Assembly: GCF_003202205.1 (NCBI RefSeq)
Contig: NZ_PDOG01000001.1
Location: 1,287,240-1,351,239, forward strand
From: Halomonas sp. LBP4
GTDB lineage: Bacteria > Pseudomonadota > Gammaproteobacteria > Pseudomonadales > Halomonadaceae
Reading direction: 5' to 3'
Length of the DNA: 64,000 nucleotides
Shown: positions 54,545-63,118 of the stretch, in pieces
Position numbering within the stretch: the first letter of the stretch is position 1
Layout of the letters: every line of letters begins with the position of its first letter
Notes under the pieces: model-generated
Seen by the model: only the letters and a program-made list of their open reading frames with translations
Told to the model about the DNA's origin: nothing
Databases searched by the model: none
Position numbers and translations under genes: made by a program

Positions 54545-57329
54545 CCAGGGTCTCTCTGATGAGTCTCAAGAGGGCGACGGGGCGATAGGGCTTGCCGAGG
54601 AATCGCACCCCCTCGTCCAGCCTACCGTTGTGAACGATGGCATTCTCGGTGTAGCCGGAGGTATAGACTACCTTGAGGTCGGGTTTGCGCTCGAGGGCAG
54701 CATTGGCCAGGTCCCTGCCGGTCATGCCGCCTGGCATCATGACGTCGGTGAAGAGAAGCTGGATGGTGGTGTCTGCGGCGAGCATTGCCAGGGCGCTGGG
54801 GCCATCGTTCGCCTGGCGCACACCATAGCCGGCGGCCTCGAGTTGTGCCACAACATATTCCCGGACCGTCGCATCGTCCTCAACCACCAGCAGGGTCTCG
54901 CTGCCCTTGAGACTCGCCGTGTCTCTAGCCGTAGGCCTGGGATCGGAAACGGCTTGCTGGATGCGCGGCAGGTAGAGCTTGATGGTGGTGCCTTCACCCT
55001 CCTCGGAATAGAGATTGACATGCCCGGCGGACTGCTTGAGGAAACCGAAGACCATGCTCAGCCCCAACCCCGTTCCCTTGCCCTTCTCCTTGGTAGTGAA
55101 GAACGGCTCGAAGACTCGCTCCCGGATGCCCTCGGGGATGCCCGTCCCGGTGTCGCTGACCGCGATGCAGACATAGTCGCCCGGGGCCAGCTCCAGGTGC
55201 TCGCCGGCGTACTGCGCCGAGAGCGAGACATTGCGAGTCTCGATGGTCAGGTGGCCGCCATCGGGCATGGCATCCCGGGCGTTGAGGGAGAGGTTGAGCA
55301 GTGCGCTCTCGAGCTGTGAGGGATCGATATTGGCCGCCCAGAGCCCTTGCCCCGGATGGAAGCGCAGCTCGATCTGCTCGCCCAGGGTCCGCCGCAGCAG
55401 CTCGGCCAACCCACGGATCAAGCGATTGATATCGGTGGGTTCCGGGGCCAGGGCCTGACGACGAGCGAAGGCGAGGAGGCGTTGGGTCAGGTCGGCCCCC
55501 CGCTTGGCGCTCTCGGCGATGGCCTGAACAAGCGGCGCCAGCTGGGTATCCTCCGCCAACGCCTCACCGAGCAGGTCGGCATTGCCCATCATCACGGTCA
55601 GCAGGTTGTTGAAGTCATGGGCCATTCCTCCGGTCAGGTGACCGATGGCCTCCATGCGCTGCGCCTCCTGGAGCTGGGCCTCGAGGCGTTTCTGCTCGGT
55701 GATGGTACGAAAATAGACCGCCAGGCCCTCCTCGCCCGGATAGGCATTGACCTCGAACCACTGAGCCAGGGGCGCATAGTAGAGGGTAAAGTGCTGCGAT
55801 TCACCGGTTTCGACGGCGCTATGATAGCGGGGCCAGGCCTCGCTCCCCCGTGCCTCGGGAAATTCTTCCCAGACGTTGCGGCCCAGGAGCTCGGCGGCGG
55901 GTCGTTGCAGCACGCGTTCGGCCTGGTGATTGAGGTAGGAGAAACGCCAGTCCTTATCGAGCAGGTGGAAGGCGTCGCTCATGTTCTCGAGGCTGCGGGT
56001 CAACCGCTGGGCCAGCGACTGCTGGCGTACTTCGGCCTCGCGCTGGGCGGTGATGTCCTCGATGACCGCCACCAAGCTGACGATGGTACCGTGCATGTCG
56101 CGCTGGGCGGAGACGCTGTTCCGGCACCAGACCACACCGCCTTGGTAGTCCAGCAGGCGTTTCTCGATGATAAAGCCATTCGTCACCCCGGCCAGCAGGC
56201 GCCTGAGCTCGTCGAGATTGCCTTGCCTATCGTCGGGATGGGTGAGGGCGAGGAAATCGGTGGCCCTCAGGGCCTCCTCGGAATAGCCGAGCATGTCGCA
56301 GAATGCCTGGTTCGCGTACAGGAAGCGACCCTGGGTGTCGGCCTGCACGATGCCGGTGGCGGCCTCGGCAAAGAGGCGGCGCCAGTGCTCTTCGCTGCTG
56401 CGATGGCGCTCGAGCAGGGTCTTGAGCTCCCGGGCACGGGCGATCAGCTCCAGGTTCGTGGGTTCGATGGTCGGCGAGTCGTTGAGATAGTCGGTTACGT
56501 CCTCGGTACGGTGCAGGATCAGCGACAGCTGTCCTTGCTCGTCGAAGATCGGGACATTGATGGGGCTCCAGTAACGCTCCTCGAAGCCGCCCGTCGCGGG
56601 ATCGGGAATCGGATAGCGCAGGACAGGCATGGTGTCGGGTTGGCCATAACGCTTGACCCGTTCCAGCGACGCGATCAGTTCCTCGACCCCCTCGGCATTC
56701 GACCGGTCGGGCGTCACCGGGAAGACCTCGAACAGCTGGCGCCCGATGATGGCCTCGCGGTCGGTATAGGTCGCCTCCAGGTAGGCATCACTGACCCCGA
56801 CGATCCGGTAGTCGTCGGCGGTCAGGACCAGATAGAGGCCCGGGGCGGATTCGAAGATGGCACGAAACTGAGCCTTGAGGGCCTGTTCACGGGCCAACAA
56901 CTCGCGGTTGTACCGTTCGACGGCATTGCGCTCGGTGATGTCATGCACCACCGAGAGCACCGAGACCACGTGGCCCTGATCATCGAGCTGGATGGAGTTG
57001 TGCCATTCGCATTCAATCTGAGTCCCATCCCTGGTCAGGTTGCGATTGGTCGACACATGCTGTCGTTCGATACCATCGAGAAGTCGCCCAATAACCTCGG
57101 CAACGGACTCGGCATCCTCGGGATGAACGAAGGCAAACTCGAAGGGGTGCAGGCCGATGACCGCCTCGGCCGGCCAGCCGAAAAGCACCTCGGCATGCCG
57201 CGACCAGCGCGAGATGTGAAACCCGCTGTCCCACTCGATCACCGCCAGGGGTAGGTTGTCGAGATGGAAGCTGAGCAACTCATGAGCCTGATGCAGGGAT
57301 CGGTCGCTTACAGGATCCTTGGGTACCAT
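54534..57329 (-). CDS. PAS hybrid histidine kinase with C-terminal receiver
   Basis: The product is about 931 residues and cytoplasmic. Four PAS domains (about 15-135, 150-290, 320-440, 450-560), HisKA GGMAHDFNNLLTVMMGN (about 580), HATPase_c (AVSDTGTGIPEGI, GTGLGLSMVFG) and a receiver with LLFTDVMMPGG follow. The ATG at 57329 follows GGGAGATCAAC; the open frame extends 39 codons further. Its second PAS and its receiver closely resemble those of the 48.3-52.3 kb kinase. It probably signals to the co-translated REC-EAL protein. Confidence 0.9.
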   Translation of the reverse strand: MVPKDPVSDRSLHQAHELLSFHLDNLPLAVIEWDSGFHISRWSRHAEVLFGWPAEAVIGLHPFEFAFVHPEDAESVAEVIGRLLDGIERQHVSTNRNLTRDGTQIECEWHNSIQLDDQGHVVSVLSVVHDITERNAVERYNRELLAREQALKAQFRAIFESAPGLYLVLTADDYRIVGVSDAYLEATYTDREAIIGRQLFEVFPVTPDRSNAEGVEELIASLERVKRYGQPDTMPVLRYPIPDPATGGFEERYWSPINVPIFDEQGQLSLILHRTEDVTDYLNDSPTIEPTNLELIARARELKTLLERHRSSEEHWRRLFAEAATGIVQADTQGRFLYANQAFCDMLGYSEEALRATDFLALTHPDDRQGNLDELRRLLAGVTNGFIIEKRLLDYQGGVVWCRNSVSAQRDMHGTIVSLVAVIEDITAQREAEVRQQSLAQRLTRSLENMSDAFHLLDKDWRFSYLNHQAERVLQRPAAELLGRNVWEEFPEARGSEAWPRYHSAVETGESQHFTLYYAPLAQWFEVNAYPGEEGLAVYFRTITEQKRLEAQLQEAQRMEAIGHLTGGMAHDFNNLLTVMMGNADLLGEALAEDTQLAPLVQAIAESAKRGADLTQRLLAFARRQALAPEPTDINRLIRGLAELLRRTLGEQIELRFHPGQGLWAANIDPSQLESALLNLSLNARDAMPDGGHLTIETRNVSLSAQYAGEHLELAPGDYVCIAVSDTGTGIPEGIRERVFEPFFTTKEKGKGTGLGLSMVFGFLKQSAGHVNLYSEEGEGTTIKLYLPRIQQAVSDPRPTARDTASLKGSETLLVVEDDATVREYVVAQLEAAGYGVRQANDGPSALAMLAADTTIQLLFTDVMMPGGMTGRDLANAALERKPDLKVVYTSGYTENAIVHNGRLDEGVRFLGKPYRPVALLRLIRETLDED

Positions 57330-57459
57330 GTTGATCTCCCTGATCGTCGGGTCTTTCCGATTTTTGGGACAATGTCTGGCGGTATGGTCGTCTATCGTCA
57401 CTCGATTAGGCATGGTCGCCGCAATTGGCGGAGGTGGAGCCTTCAAGCTAACTGGCTGA

Positions 57460-58512
57460 CTACGCCTGGGAGACTGTACGGTTGCGGCCCTGCTCCTTGG
57501 CCAGATACAGAAGGTCGTCGGCTCTATACAAGCACTCGTCCATTGTGCTGGTACCTGTCAAGGCGCAGACGCCGATGCTCGCGGTGATGGTCAGTGCCGA
57601 GGCGCCGTCATTGCGCATCGACGTCTCGGCCAGGCGCTGGTGGAGCCGCTCAGCGGCGTGCTCTGCTTCCATCACAGTGGTTCTTGGCAGCATAATCACA
57701 AATTCTTCGCCACCCCAACGGCCGATCACATCGATCTGCCGAAATACCTCCCGACAGAGCTTGGCGAATTTCAGGATGACCTCATCCCCGGCCTGGTGTC
57801 CCAGGGTGTCGTTGACCTTCTTGAAATAATCCAAGTCAATCAAGAGTATAGCGGCCGGGAGGGCTCCGCGCTGTATCAGCGCTACTTCCTGGGCGAAGCG
57901 CTGTTCAAAGGCCCGGCGGTTGAGCAGGCCGGTGAGCGGGTCGGTGGCGGCATGCCGGGTCAGCTCCCGTTTCGTTGCCTCCAGCTCGCGTATCAGCTCG
58001 GCCTGTTCACGGTGGGCCTGCATCAGTTCCATGTGCGCCATCACCTGGTTGGCGAGGGCCTGGAGCGCGAAGCGTTGGCGTTCGGTTAGCTCGCGGGGCT
58101 TGTAATCGAGGACACAGAGCGTTCCCAGCGGATAGGCATCACGGCTTTCCAGTAGCGCACCGGCATAGAAGCGCAGATGGGGTTCGCCGGTTACCAGGGG
58201 ATTGTTGGCGAAACGCGCTTCCCGGGTGGTGTCGGGCACAATGAACAGCCCCGGCTGCAGAATGGCATGCGAGCAGATGGAGATATCCAGCGGGGTTTCA
58301 CGCACGCCGAGCCCCTTCTCCGACTTGAACCACTGCCGATCCCGGTCAATGAAGTTGATGACGGCGATGGGAGCGTCGCAGATGAGCGAAGCCACCTCGA
58401 CGATCTCATCAAACGCTGACTCCTCTGGCGTGTCGAGGATCTGGTAGTCCGCCAGCACCTGCAAACGTCGTGCTTCATACGCGATTGAGCAGGAAGGAGA
58501 GGAGGCAGCCAT
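57460..58512 (-). CDS. GAF-GGDEF diguanylate cyclase
   Basis: The 350-residue protein has a GAF domain (about 25-165: LIDRDRQWFKSEK-like INFIDRDRQWFKSEKGLG, SICSHAILQPGLFIV) and a GGDEF domain (about 190-345) with active site GRWGGEEFVIML and an inhibitory RxxD (RQID) five residues before it. It should make c-di-GMP with product inhibition. The GAF resembles that in the REC-EAL protein. Its start overlaps a truncated EAL reading frame, and its original promoter may have been lost or replaced by the IS insertion upstream. Confidence 0.9.
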   Translation of the reverse strand: MAASSPSCSIAYEARRLQVLADYQILDTPEESAFDEIVEVASLICDAPIAVINFIDRDRQWFKSEKGLGVRETPLDISICSHAILQPGLFIVPDTTREARFANNPLVTGEPHLRFYAGALLESRDAYPLGTLCVLDYKPRELTERQRFALQALANQVMAHMELMQAHREQAELIRELEATKRELTRHAATDPLTGLLNRRAFEQRFAQEVALIQRGALPAAILLIDLDYFKKVNDTLGHQAGDEVILKFAKLCREVFRQIDVIGRWGGEEFVIMLPRTTVMEAEHAAERLHQRLAETSMRNDGASALTITASIGVCALTGTSTMDECLYRADDLLYLAKEQGRNRTVSQA

Positions 58513-58926
58513 TAGCGGGACGTCGCTCCGATAAAACGATCATCAGGTAATCCAAAGTTACTAGCTGTGAGAACAAAAAGCTATGCAGCAAGTCGGAGTT
58601 GCGTCGTATCAGGTCCTGTTGCTGGTCCTGTTCCTCGATGCCCTCAGCGACCACCACCAGATCCAGGTGGTGGTCCATGATGATGATTCCCTGCACGATG
58701 GCGGCGTTGATGCGGTTGGTAGCGATGTCCTTGATGAAGGCACGGTCGAGCTTGACCTTGTGGATCGGCAGGTCGCGCAGGTAGCTCAAGCTCGAGAAGC
58801 CGGTGCCGAAATCGTCCAGGGCGACCCGAACGCCCTTCGCCTTGAGGGCATTGATCAACTCAATCGCCTGTTCGGCGCCGTCGAGCAACACGCTCTCGGT
58901 GACCTCCAGTTCCAGCAGCTCGGACG
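58475..58926 (-). pseudogene. truncated EAL-domain remnant
   Basis: The minus-strand frame begins within an EAL domain (PSELLELEVTESVLL) and continues VALDDFGTGFSSLSYLRDLP, HKVKLDRAFIKDI and VVVAEGIEE. The N-terminal half, including the EAL motif itself, is missing because the IS1380-type remnant abuts at about 58926. The end (LLHSFLFSQLVTLDY...) is also degraded. It runs into the start of the GAF-GGDEF gene. Non-functional as a phosphodiesterase. Confidence 0.85.
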
Positions 58927-59749
58927 GCACTTCAACGGCTACTACGACCACTACATCTTTCTGCCGCTGTTCGTGTTCTGTGGCGATCAGCTGCTGGTCA
59001 GCTACCTGCGCCCGGCCTCGCTGGATACCGCCCACCACGCCGGTGCCATCCTTACCCTGCTGGTCCGGCGGCTGCGTCAGGCATGGCCCGATGTGACGAT
59101 CGTCTTCCGTGGTGACAGCGGCTTCTGCCGCCCGCTGATCCTCAACTGGTGCGACCGCCACGGCGTCGATTACTTCATCGGTATCGCCGGTAACAAGCGC
59201 CTGGCCAAGCTGGCGCTGGACATTGATTACGAGTCGGCCATCCGCTTCGAGAAGACCTGGGAGAAGCAGCGCGTCTTCGGCTTCATCAAGTACGCCGCCG
59301 GCAGCTGGAAGAAACGCCGACGACAGGTGATCGTCAAATCCGAAACCAGCCGGCGTGGCTTCAACACCCGCTACGTGGTCACCAACCTGCGCGGCTGCAG
59401 CGCCGAGTGGCTCTACGACCACCGCTACTGCGCCCGAGGCGAGATGGAGAATCGCATCAAGGAGCAGCAGTTCCTGTTCTCCGACCGCACCAGCTGCCAT
59501 GAATGGTGGCCCAACCAGTACCGGCTGCTGTTGGCCGGTCTGGCCTACCTGCTGATGGAACGGCTGCGTCGGGTGTACCTGAAGCGCACCGCGTACGCCA
59601 CGGCCCAGGTCACCACCCTGCGCCTGAAGTTACTGAAGATCGGTGGCGTGGTGATCCGCAATACCCGGCGCGTCCGGCTGATGCTGAGCAGCCACTACCC
59701 CGATCAGGACCTCTTCCTCAAGCTGGCTCGCAAACTGGTGCCCGGATAG
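58927..59749 (+). pseudogene. IS1380-family transposase, 5'-truncated
   Basis: About 274 residues of the C-terminal part remain: FNGYYDHYIFLPLFVF, SYLRPASLDTAHHAGAI, VTIVFRGDSGFCRPLI, CARGEMENRIKEQQFLF and NTRRVRLMLSSHYPDQDLF, ending at TAG 59747-59749. These match IS1380-type DDE transposases. The N-terminal part is absent at the EAL junction, so the element is dead and probably inserted or recombined into the EAL gene. Confidence 0.88.
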
Positions 59750-59813
59750 CGTCGCGGCGTGCTGTCCCCGGCACAGAAAATACATGGGGGTAGGGGGAAG
59801 TGCGTCCGGAGTC

Positions 59814-59846
59814 CATGAAATTGATCAAGAAATAGCCAATTTCATG
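59814..59846. repeat. 10-bp inverted repeat downstream of the IS remnant
   Basis: CATGAAATTG (59814-59823) and CAATTTCATG (59837-59846) are perfect inverted copies with a 13-nt spacer. It lies 65 nt beyond the transposase stop and 15 nt before the next ORF. It could be an operator, a hairpin in the leader, or part of the old element's end. Confidence 0.5.
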
Positions 59847-59860
59847 CCCTGAGAGCCATC

Positions 59861-60100
59861 ATGCCCACCGAGCCCGACATCTGGGTGCTTCTGGCCAGCC
59901 CAGTGCAATATCCGGGCTGGCGGGCAAGGCACACACGCCATGCGGGACCCGCCACGTTTCGGGATGACGATACGCGGCTTTTGCTGGATACTGCGCACGG
60001 TCAGCTAAGAGGCCCTTTCCATCCTGCTCCTGACCTCCTGAACCCCTCGCCTGCACAGATTGCGGCTGACCTGATTCGAGGTTTCACCCTTGATCCTTAA
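59861..60100 (+). CDS. hypothetical 79-residue protein
   Basis: The ORF begins MPTEPDIWVLLASPVQYPGW and ends AADLIRGFTLDP, overlapping the cyclase gene start by 11 nt. Composition is soluble and not obviously random. There is no strong ribosome site. It could be a small coupled regulator or an unrelated open frame. I recognise no family. Confidence 0.4.
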   Translation: MPTEPDIWVLLASPVQYPGWRARHTRHAGPATFRDDDTRLLLDTAHGQLRGPFHPAPDLLNPSPAQIAADLIRGFTLDP

Positions 60101-62075
60101 ACCCCTCTGGGCCCGCCTGACAGTGGCCGTCCTGCTCCCCGTGGCGCTGGTCACCCTGATACTGACACCCATTTTCACCTCGCACCTGGAGGAGAGGATC
60201 GACGGCACGCGCCAGTCGGCCGAGTCGCTGCTCGCGGCCGAGTATGACCTGCTCTTGCGGGGCATGAACGAGAGCTTCAACCAGGTGCTGGCCACCGCGG
60301 AGTACCCCTTGCTGAGGCGCTTCCTGCTCCGACAGGCGGCTGCCGAGACGCCGACGTGGGGCCTTGCGGCGCAAAGCGACTGGGAGCAGCTGGAGGCGCT
60401 GTTCGGCACGCTGCTGACCCACTTCGGTCGCTACACCCGCTTGGCGGTGGTCGACACCGAAGGGCGTGAGTGGGTCGCCACTACGACCGTGTCCCGGCTG
60501 CCGCGGCCACCGGTGGTCGACCATGGCACAACGACCGCCTTCCGCAAGGCCATGAGCCTGCAGAGGCGGGACCTCTATGTCTCTTCCCCGCGCCTGGGCG
60601 CTTCCAGCGAGGAACAGGCGCCGGTGACCACCGTCATCGACATCACCACGCCGATCGTCGACGGTCAGGGCGAGCGGCTGGGCGTGCTGCTATTCACCCT
60701 CGACTGGTCACGACTCACCGCGACACTGCCCCATGCACGGGAGGAGGGCCCGGGCGAGGCCCTGCTGGTGGATACCCAGGGCCAGTGGCTGCTCCCCAAC
60801 AGTGATGCCCCGGGCGAGCGCTTCGGCCGTTCGCTCATTGAGCGCTGGCCCGCCGCCTGGAACGCCATGTCCAGTCGCAATCACGGTATGGCCACCCTGG
60901 ACGACCATCTGCTTGCATTCCGCAGCCACGATCTGCGTACTCAGCATTACCGCAGCCAGGCCGGGAAGATCCTCAGCGAGTCAGAGACCCAGCCCTGGCG
61001 TCTTGGCATCCTGATGCCGCGGCCCCGCCTCTGGGGGCTGCTCAGGGAGAACCCGGTGCAGCTGCTGGCCCTCGTCCTGGTCTACCTGCTGTCGGTGGGC
61101 TTCGGGGTGTTCTGGGTGCTCAGCGACCACCGCCTACGTGGACTCAGGCAGCGCGCCTTGGCGTTCTCCCGCGAGGCTCGCCAGTACGCCGGCGAGGTGC
61201 AGGACCTCTATGAGCACGCCCCCTGCGGCTACCACTCGTTGGATAGCGATGGCCGAGTCATCAAGATCAATCGCACCGAACTCGACTGGCTGGGCTATCG
61301 CGCCGACGAGGTGATCGACATACGCTACTACCGTGACTTCGTCGCCCCGGAGACTCGTGAGGCCTTCGACGCCGCCTTCCGGCAGGTGCTGGGCCGGGGG
61401 CAGGAGGGGAGCGCCGAGTGCGAGCTGCTATGTCACGATGGCACCCGCCTACCGGTGGCCATTCAGGCCACCGCCCAAGTCACCGAGGAGGGCTTCCAAT
61501 ACTCCCGGGCTACAGTGTTCGATCTAAGTGAGCGCAAGCAGATGGAGGCGCGGCTGGCGCGACAGGCACTCACCGACCCGCTCACCGGTCTGGGCAACCG
61601 CCGCTACCTGGAGAACCAGGCGGCCATGGAGATCGCCCGCGCCGAACGCAGCGGGGCGCCGCTGACGTTGATCGCCATCGACCTCGACCACTTCAAACGC
61701 ATCAATGACACCTACGGCCACGACGTGGGAGACCTCGTGCTGCAGGCCTTTGCCGACTTGGCCCGCCAGGTACTGCGTGACGGCGATATGCTGTGTCGCA
61801 TGGGTGGCGAGGAGTTCTCCGTGCTGCTGCCCGACACGAATCGGGAACAGGCCCTGCGGGTCGCCGAGAGACTGCGGGAGGCCGTCGCCACCACGCCCAC
61901 CAAGGTCGGCCAAGCCGGGCCGGAAAACGGCACGCTGGCCTATACCGCCTCGCTGGGCGTGACGCTGGTGTGTGCCGGAGAGTGCACCCTGAAGCCGGCG
62001 ATCAAGCGCGCCGACCAGGGCCTCTACGCCGCCAAGGAGACAGGGCGTAACCGCGTGCAGTGGGAAGAGGCCTGA
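60090..62075 (+). CDS. membrane sensor diguanylate cyclase (Cache-like, PAS, GGDEF)
   Basis: The 661-residue protein has an N-terminal helix (about 9-30), a periplasmic sensing region (about 31-325, containing RLAVVDTEGREWVATTT and DITTPIVDGQGERLGVLLFTL), a second helix (about 330-350), a PAS domain (about 370-485: LYEHAPCGYHSLDSDG) and a GGDEF domain (about 495-655) with CRMGGEEFSVLLP preceded by the inhibitory RDGD. It should make c-di-GMP in response to a periplasmic signal. The start is ATG 60090 (MILKPLWARLTVAVLL). Confidence 0.92.
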   Translation: MILKPLWARLTVAVLLPVALVTLILTPIFTSHLEERIDGTRQSAESLLAAEYDLLLRGMNESFNQVLATAEYPLLRRFLLRQAAAETPTWGLAAQSDWEQLEALFGTLLTHFGRYTRLAVVDTEGREWVATTTVSRLPRPPVVDHGTTTAFRKAMSLQRRDLYVSSPRLGASSEEQAPVTTVIDITTPIVDGQGERLGVLLFTLDWSRLTATLPHAREEGPGEALLVDTQGQWLLPNSDAPGERFGRSLIERWPAAWNAMSSRNHGMATLDDHLLAFRSHDLRTQHYRSQAGKILSESETQPWRLGILMPRPRLWGLLRENPVQLLALVLVYLLSVGFGVFWVLSDHRLRGLRQRALAFSREARQYAGEVQDLYEHAPCGYHSLDSDGRVIKINRTELDWLGYRADEVIDIRYYRDFVAPETREAFDAAFRQVLGRGQEGSAECELLCHDGTRLPVAIQATAQVTEEGFQYSRATVFDLSERKQMEARLARQALTDPLTGLGNRRYLENQAAMEIARAERSGAPLTLIAIDLDHFKRINDTYGHDVGDLVLQAFADLARQVLRDGDMLCRMGGEEFSVLLPDTNREQALRVAERLREAVATTPTKVGQAGPENGTLAYTASLGVTLVCAGECTLKPAIKRADQGLYAAKETGRNRVQWEEA

Positions 62076-62181
62076 AGGGGGAGGCCTTCCGGCAACGGTG
62101 CGCCATCATGCAGGCGTCTTGAGCTTTCTCGGCGCTGCACTCAAGCTCTCAGGAAACCGACAAGGACGCCCAGGAGTCCCT

Positions 62182-62425
62182 ATGACCGATATCCACCACC
62201 TGCTGAACGTCACCGAGCATGGCAGCGGCACCACTCCGCTGCTGATGATCCATGGCTTCGGCAGCGACTAGACCGCCTGGCGGCGGCTGCTGCCCTACCT
62301 GGAGGCCGACTACCGACTAATCCTGCTGGACCTTGCCGGTTTCGGCTGTGCAGCACCCGAGGCCTTTGAGGCCAGGAAAGTCACATTGACCGGTGTCCAC
62401 GATTACTGGGTAAGATCACACCTTG
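62182..62425 (+). pseudogene. RsbQ-like alpha/beta hydrolase pseudogene
   Basis: The frame starts MTDIHHLLNVTEHGSG, has MIHGFGSD typical of RsbQ/KAI2-like hydrolases, then an in-frame TAG (62269-62271) where Gln or a similar codon is expected. It continues TAWRRLLPYLEADYRLILLD and fades after about 62400. The nucleophile Ser motif and everything beyond are missing. RsbQ-type genes commonly sit next to PAS-containing signalling genes, as here. Confidence 0.8.
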
Positions 62426-62487
62426 CTCCAGGCGTCGGTTGGGACCAGGCATTCTGCCATCCGCCATTCATACAAGGACAGCACCGG

Positions 62488-63096
62488 GTGAACGAATCCC
62501 CTTGTCAACTGCTCGATCACCTGCGCCAGGCGACCCGCAGCGAACATCACGCCCTGGACAGGCATCCACGCCTGAACGGCCTGCTGCGACCCGGGCTCGA
62601 CCTTGACCGCTATGGCGACGCCCTTCTCGGGCTCTATCCGGCACAGCACTACCTGGAGCAGGTCGCCGGGGCGGCTATCGACCGTCTCCGCTTGGATTAC
62701 CGGTTGTGGCGGCGGACAGCCAGCCTGAGAGATGACATGGAACGTCTCGGCCTGACCCCCACGGAGGCTGTTTTGCCGCCCATGGCGCAGCCGCGTTCCC
62801 ACGGCGAGCTGATCGGCCTGCTCTATGTGCTGGAAGGCTCGCGCCTCGGTGCCCGGCTGCTCGCCGACCGGGTCCGCGCCTGCCTTGGGGCCGACACGCC
62901 GCTGAGCTTCTTCGCCGATGCCGGCGGAGCAGATATCTGGCCGGCCTTTCGCCGTTTCGTGCAGGTAGAATGTGTGCAGCTGCACGGCAAGGAAGACGAG
63001 AAGGAAGCCGCTGCCAGCATGGCGCAGCAGGCCTTCGCGAAGTTTAGCCAGAGCCTCAATGTCTCGCGACCCGTCACCACCCTGGCCATCCTCTGA
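62488..63096 (+). CDS. bphO: biliverdin-producing heme oxygenase (BphO)
   Basis: The 202-residue heme oxygenase starts at GTG 62488 (NESPCQLLDHLRQATRSEHHALD) with AAGGA about 10 nt before it. The proximal heme His is the likely one in RSEHHALD, and YVLEGSRLGARLLADRV holds the distal-helix pattern. It opens heme to biliverdin, the chromophore of the phytochrome encoded 22 nt downstream. This pairing is a standard bphO-bphP operon. Confidence 0.9.
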   Translation: MNESPCQLLDHLRQATRSEHHALDRHPRLNGLLRPGLDLDRYGDALLGLYPAQHYLEQVAGAAIDRLRLDYRLWRRTASLRDDMERLGLTPTEAVLPPMAQPRSHGELIGLLYVLEGSRLGARLLADRVRACLGADTPLSFFADAGGADIWPAFRRFVQVECVQLHGKEDEKEAAASMAQQAFAKFSQSLNVSRPVTTLAIL

Positions 63097-63118
63097 ACCC
63101 ACCGCCTGGAGCCTGCGC

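Noticed and set aside
59050..59749. Functional IS1380 element
   Set aside because: The N-terminal third of the transposase and the left terminal repeat are missing, so the element cannot move on its own.
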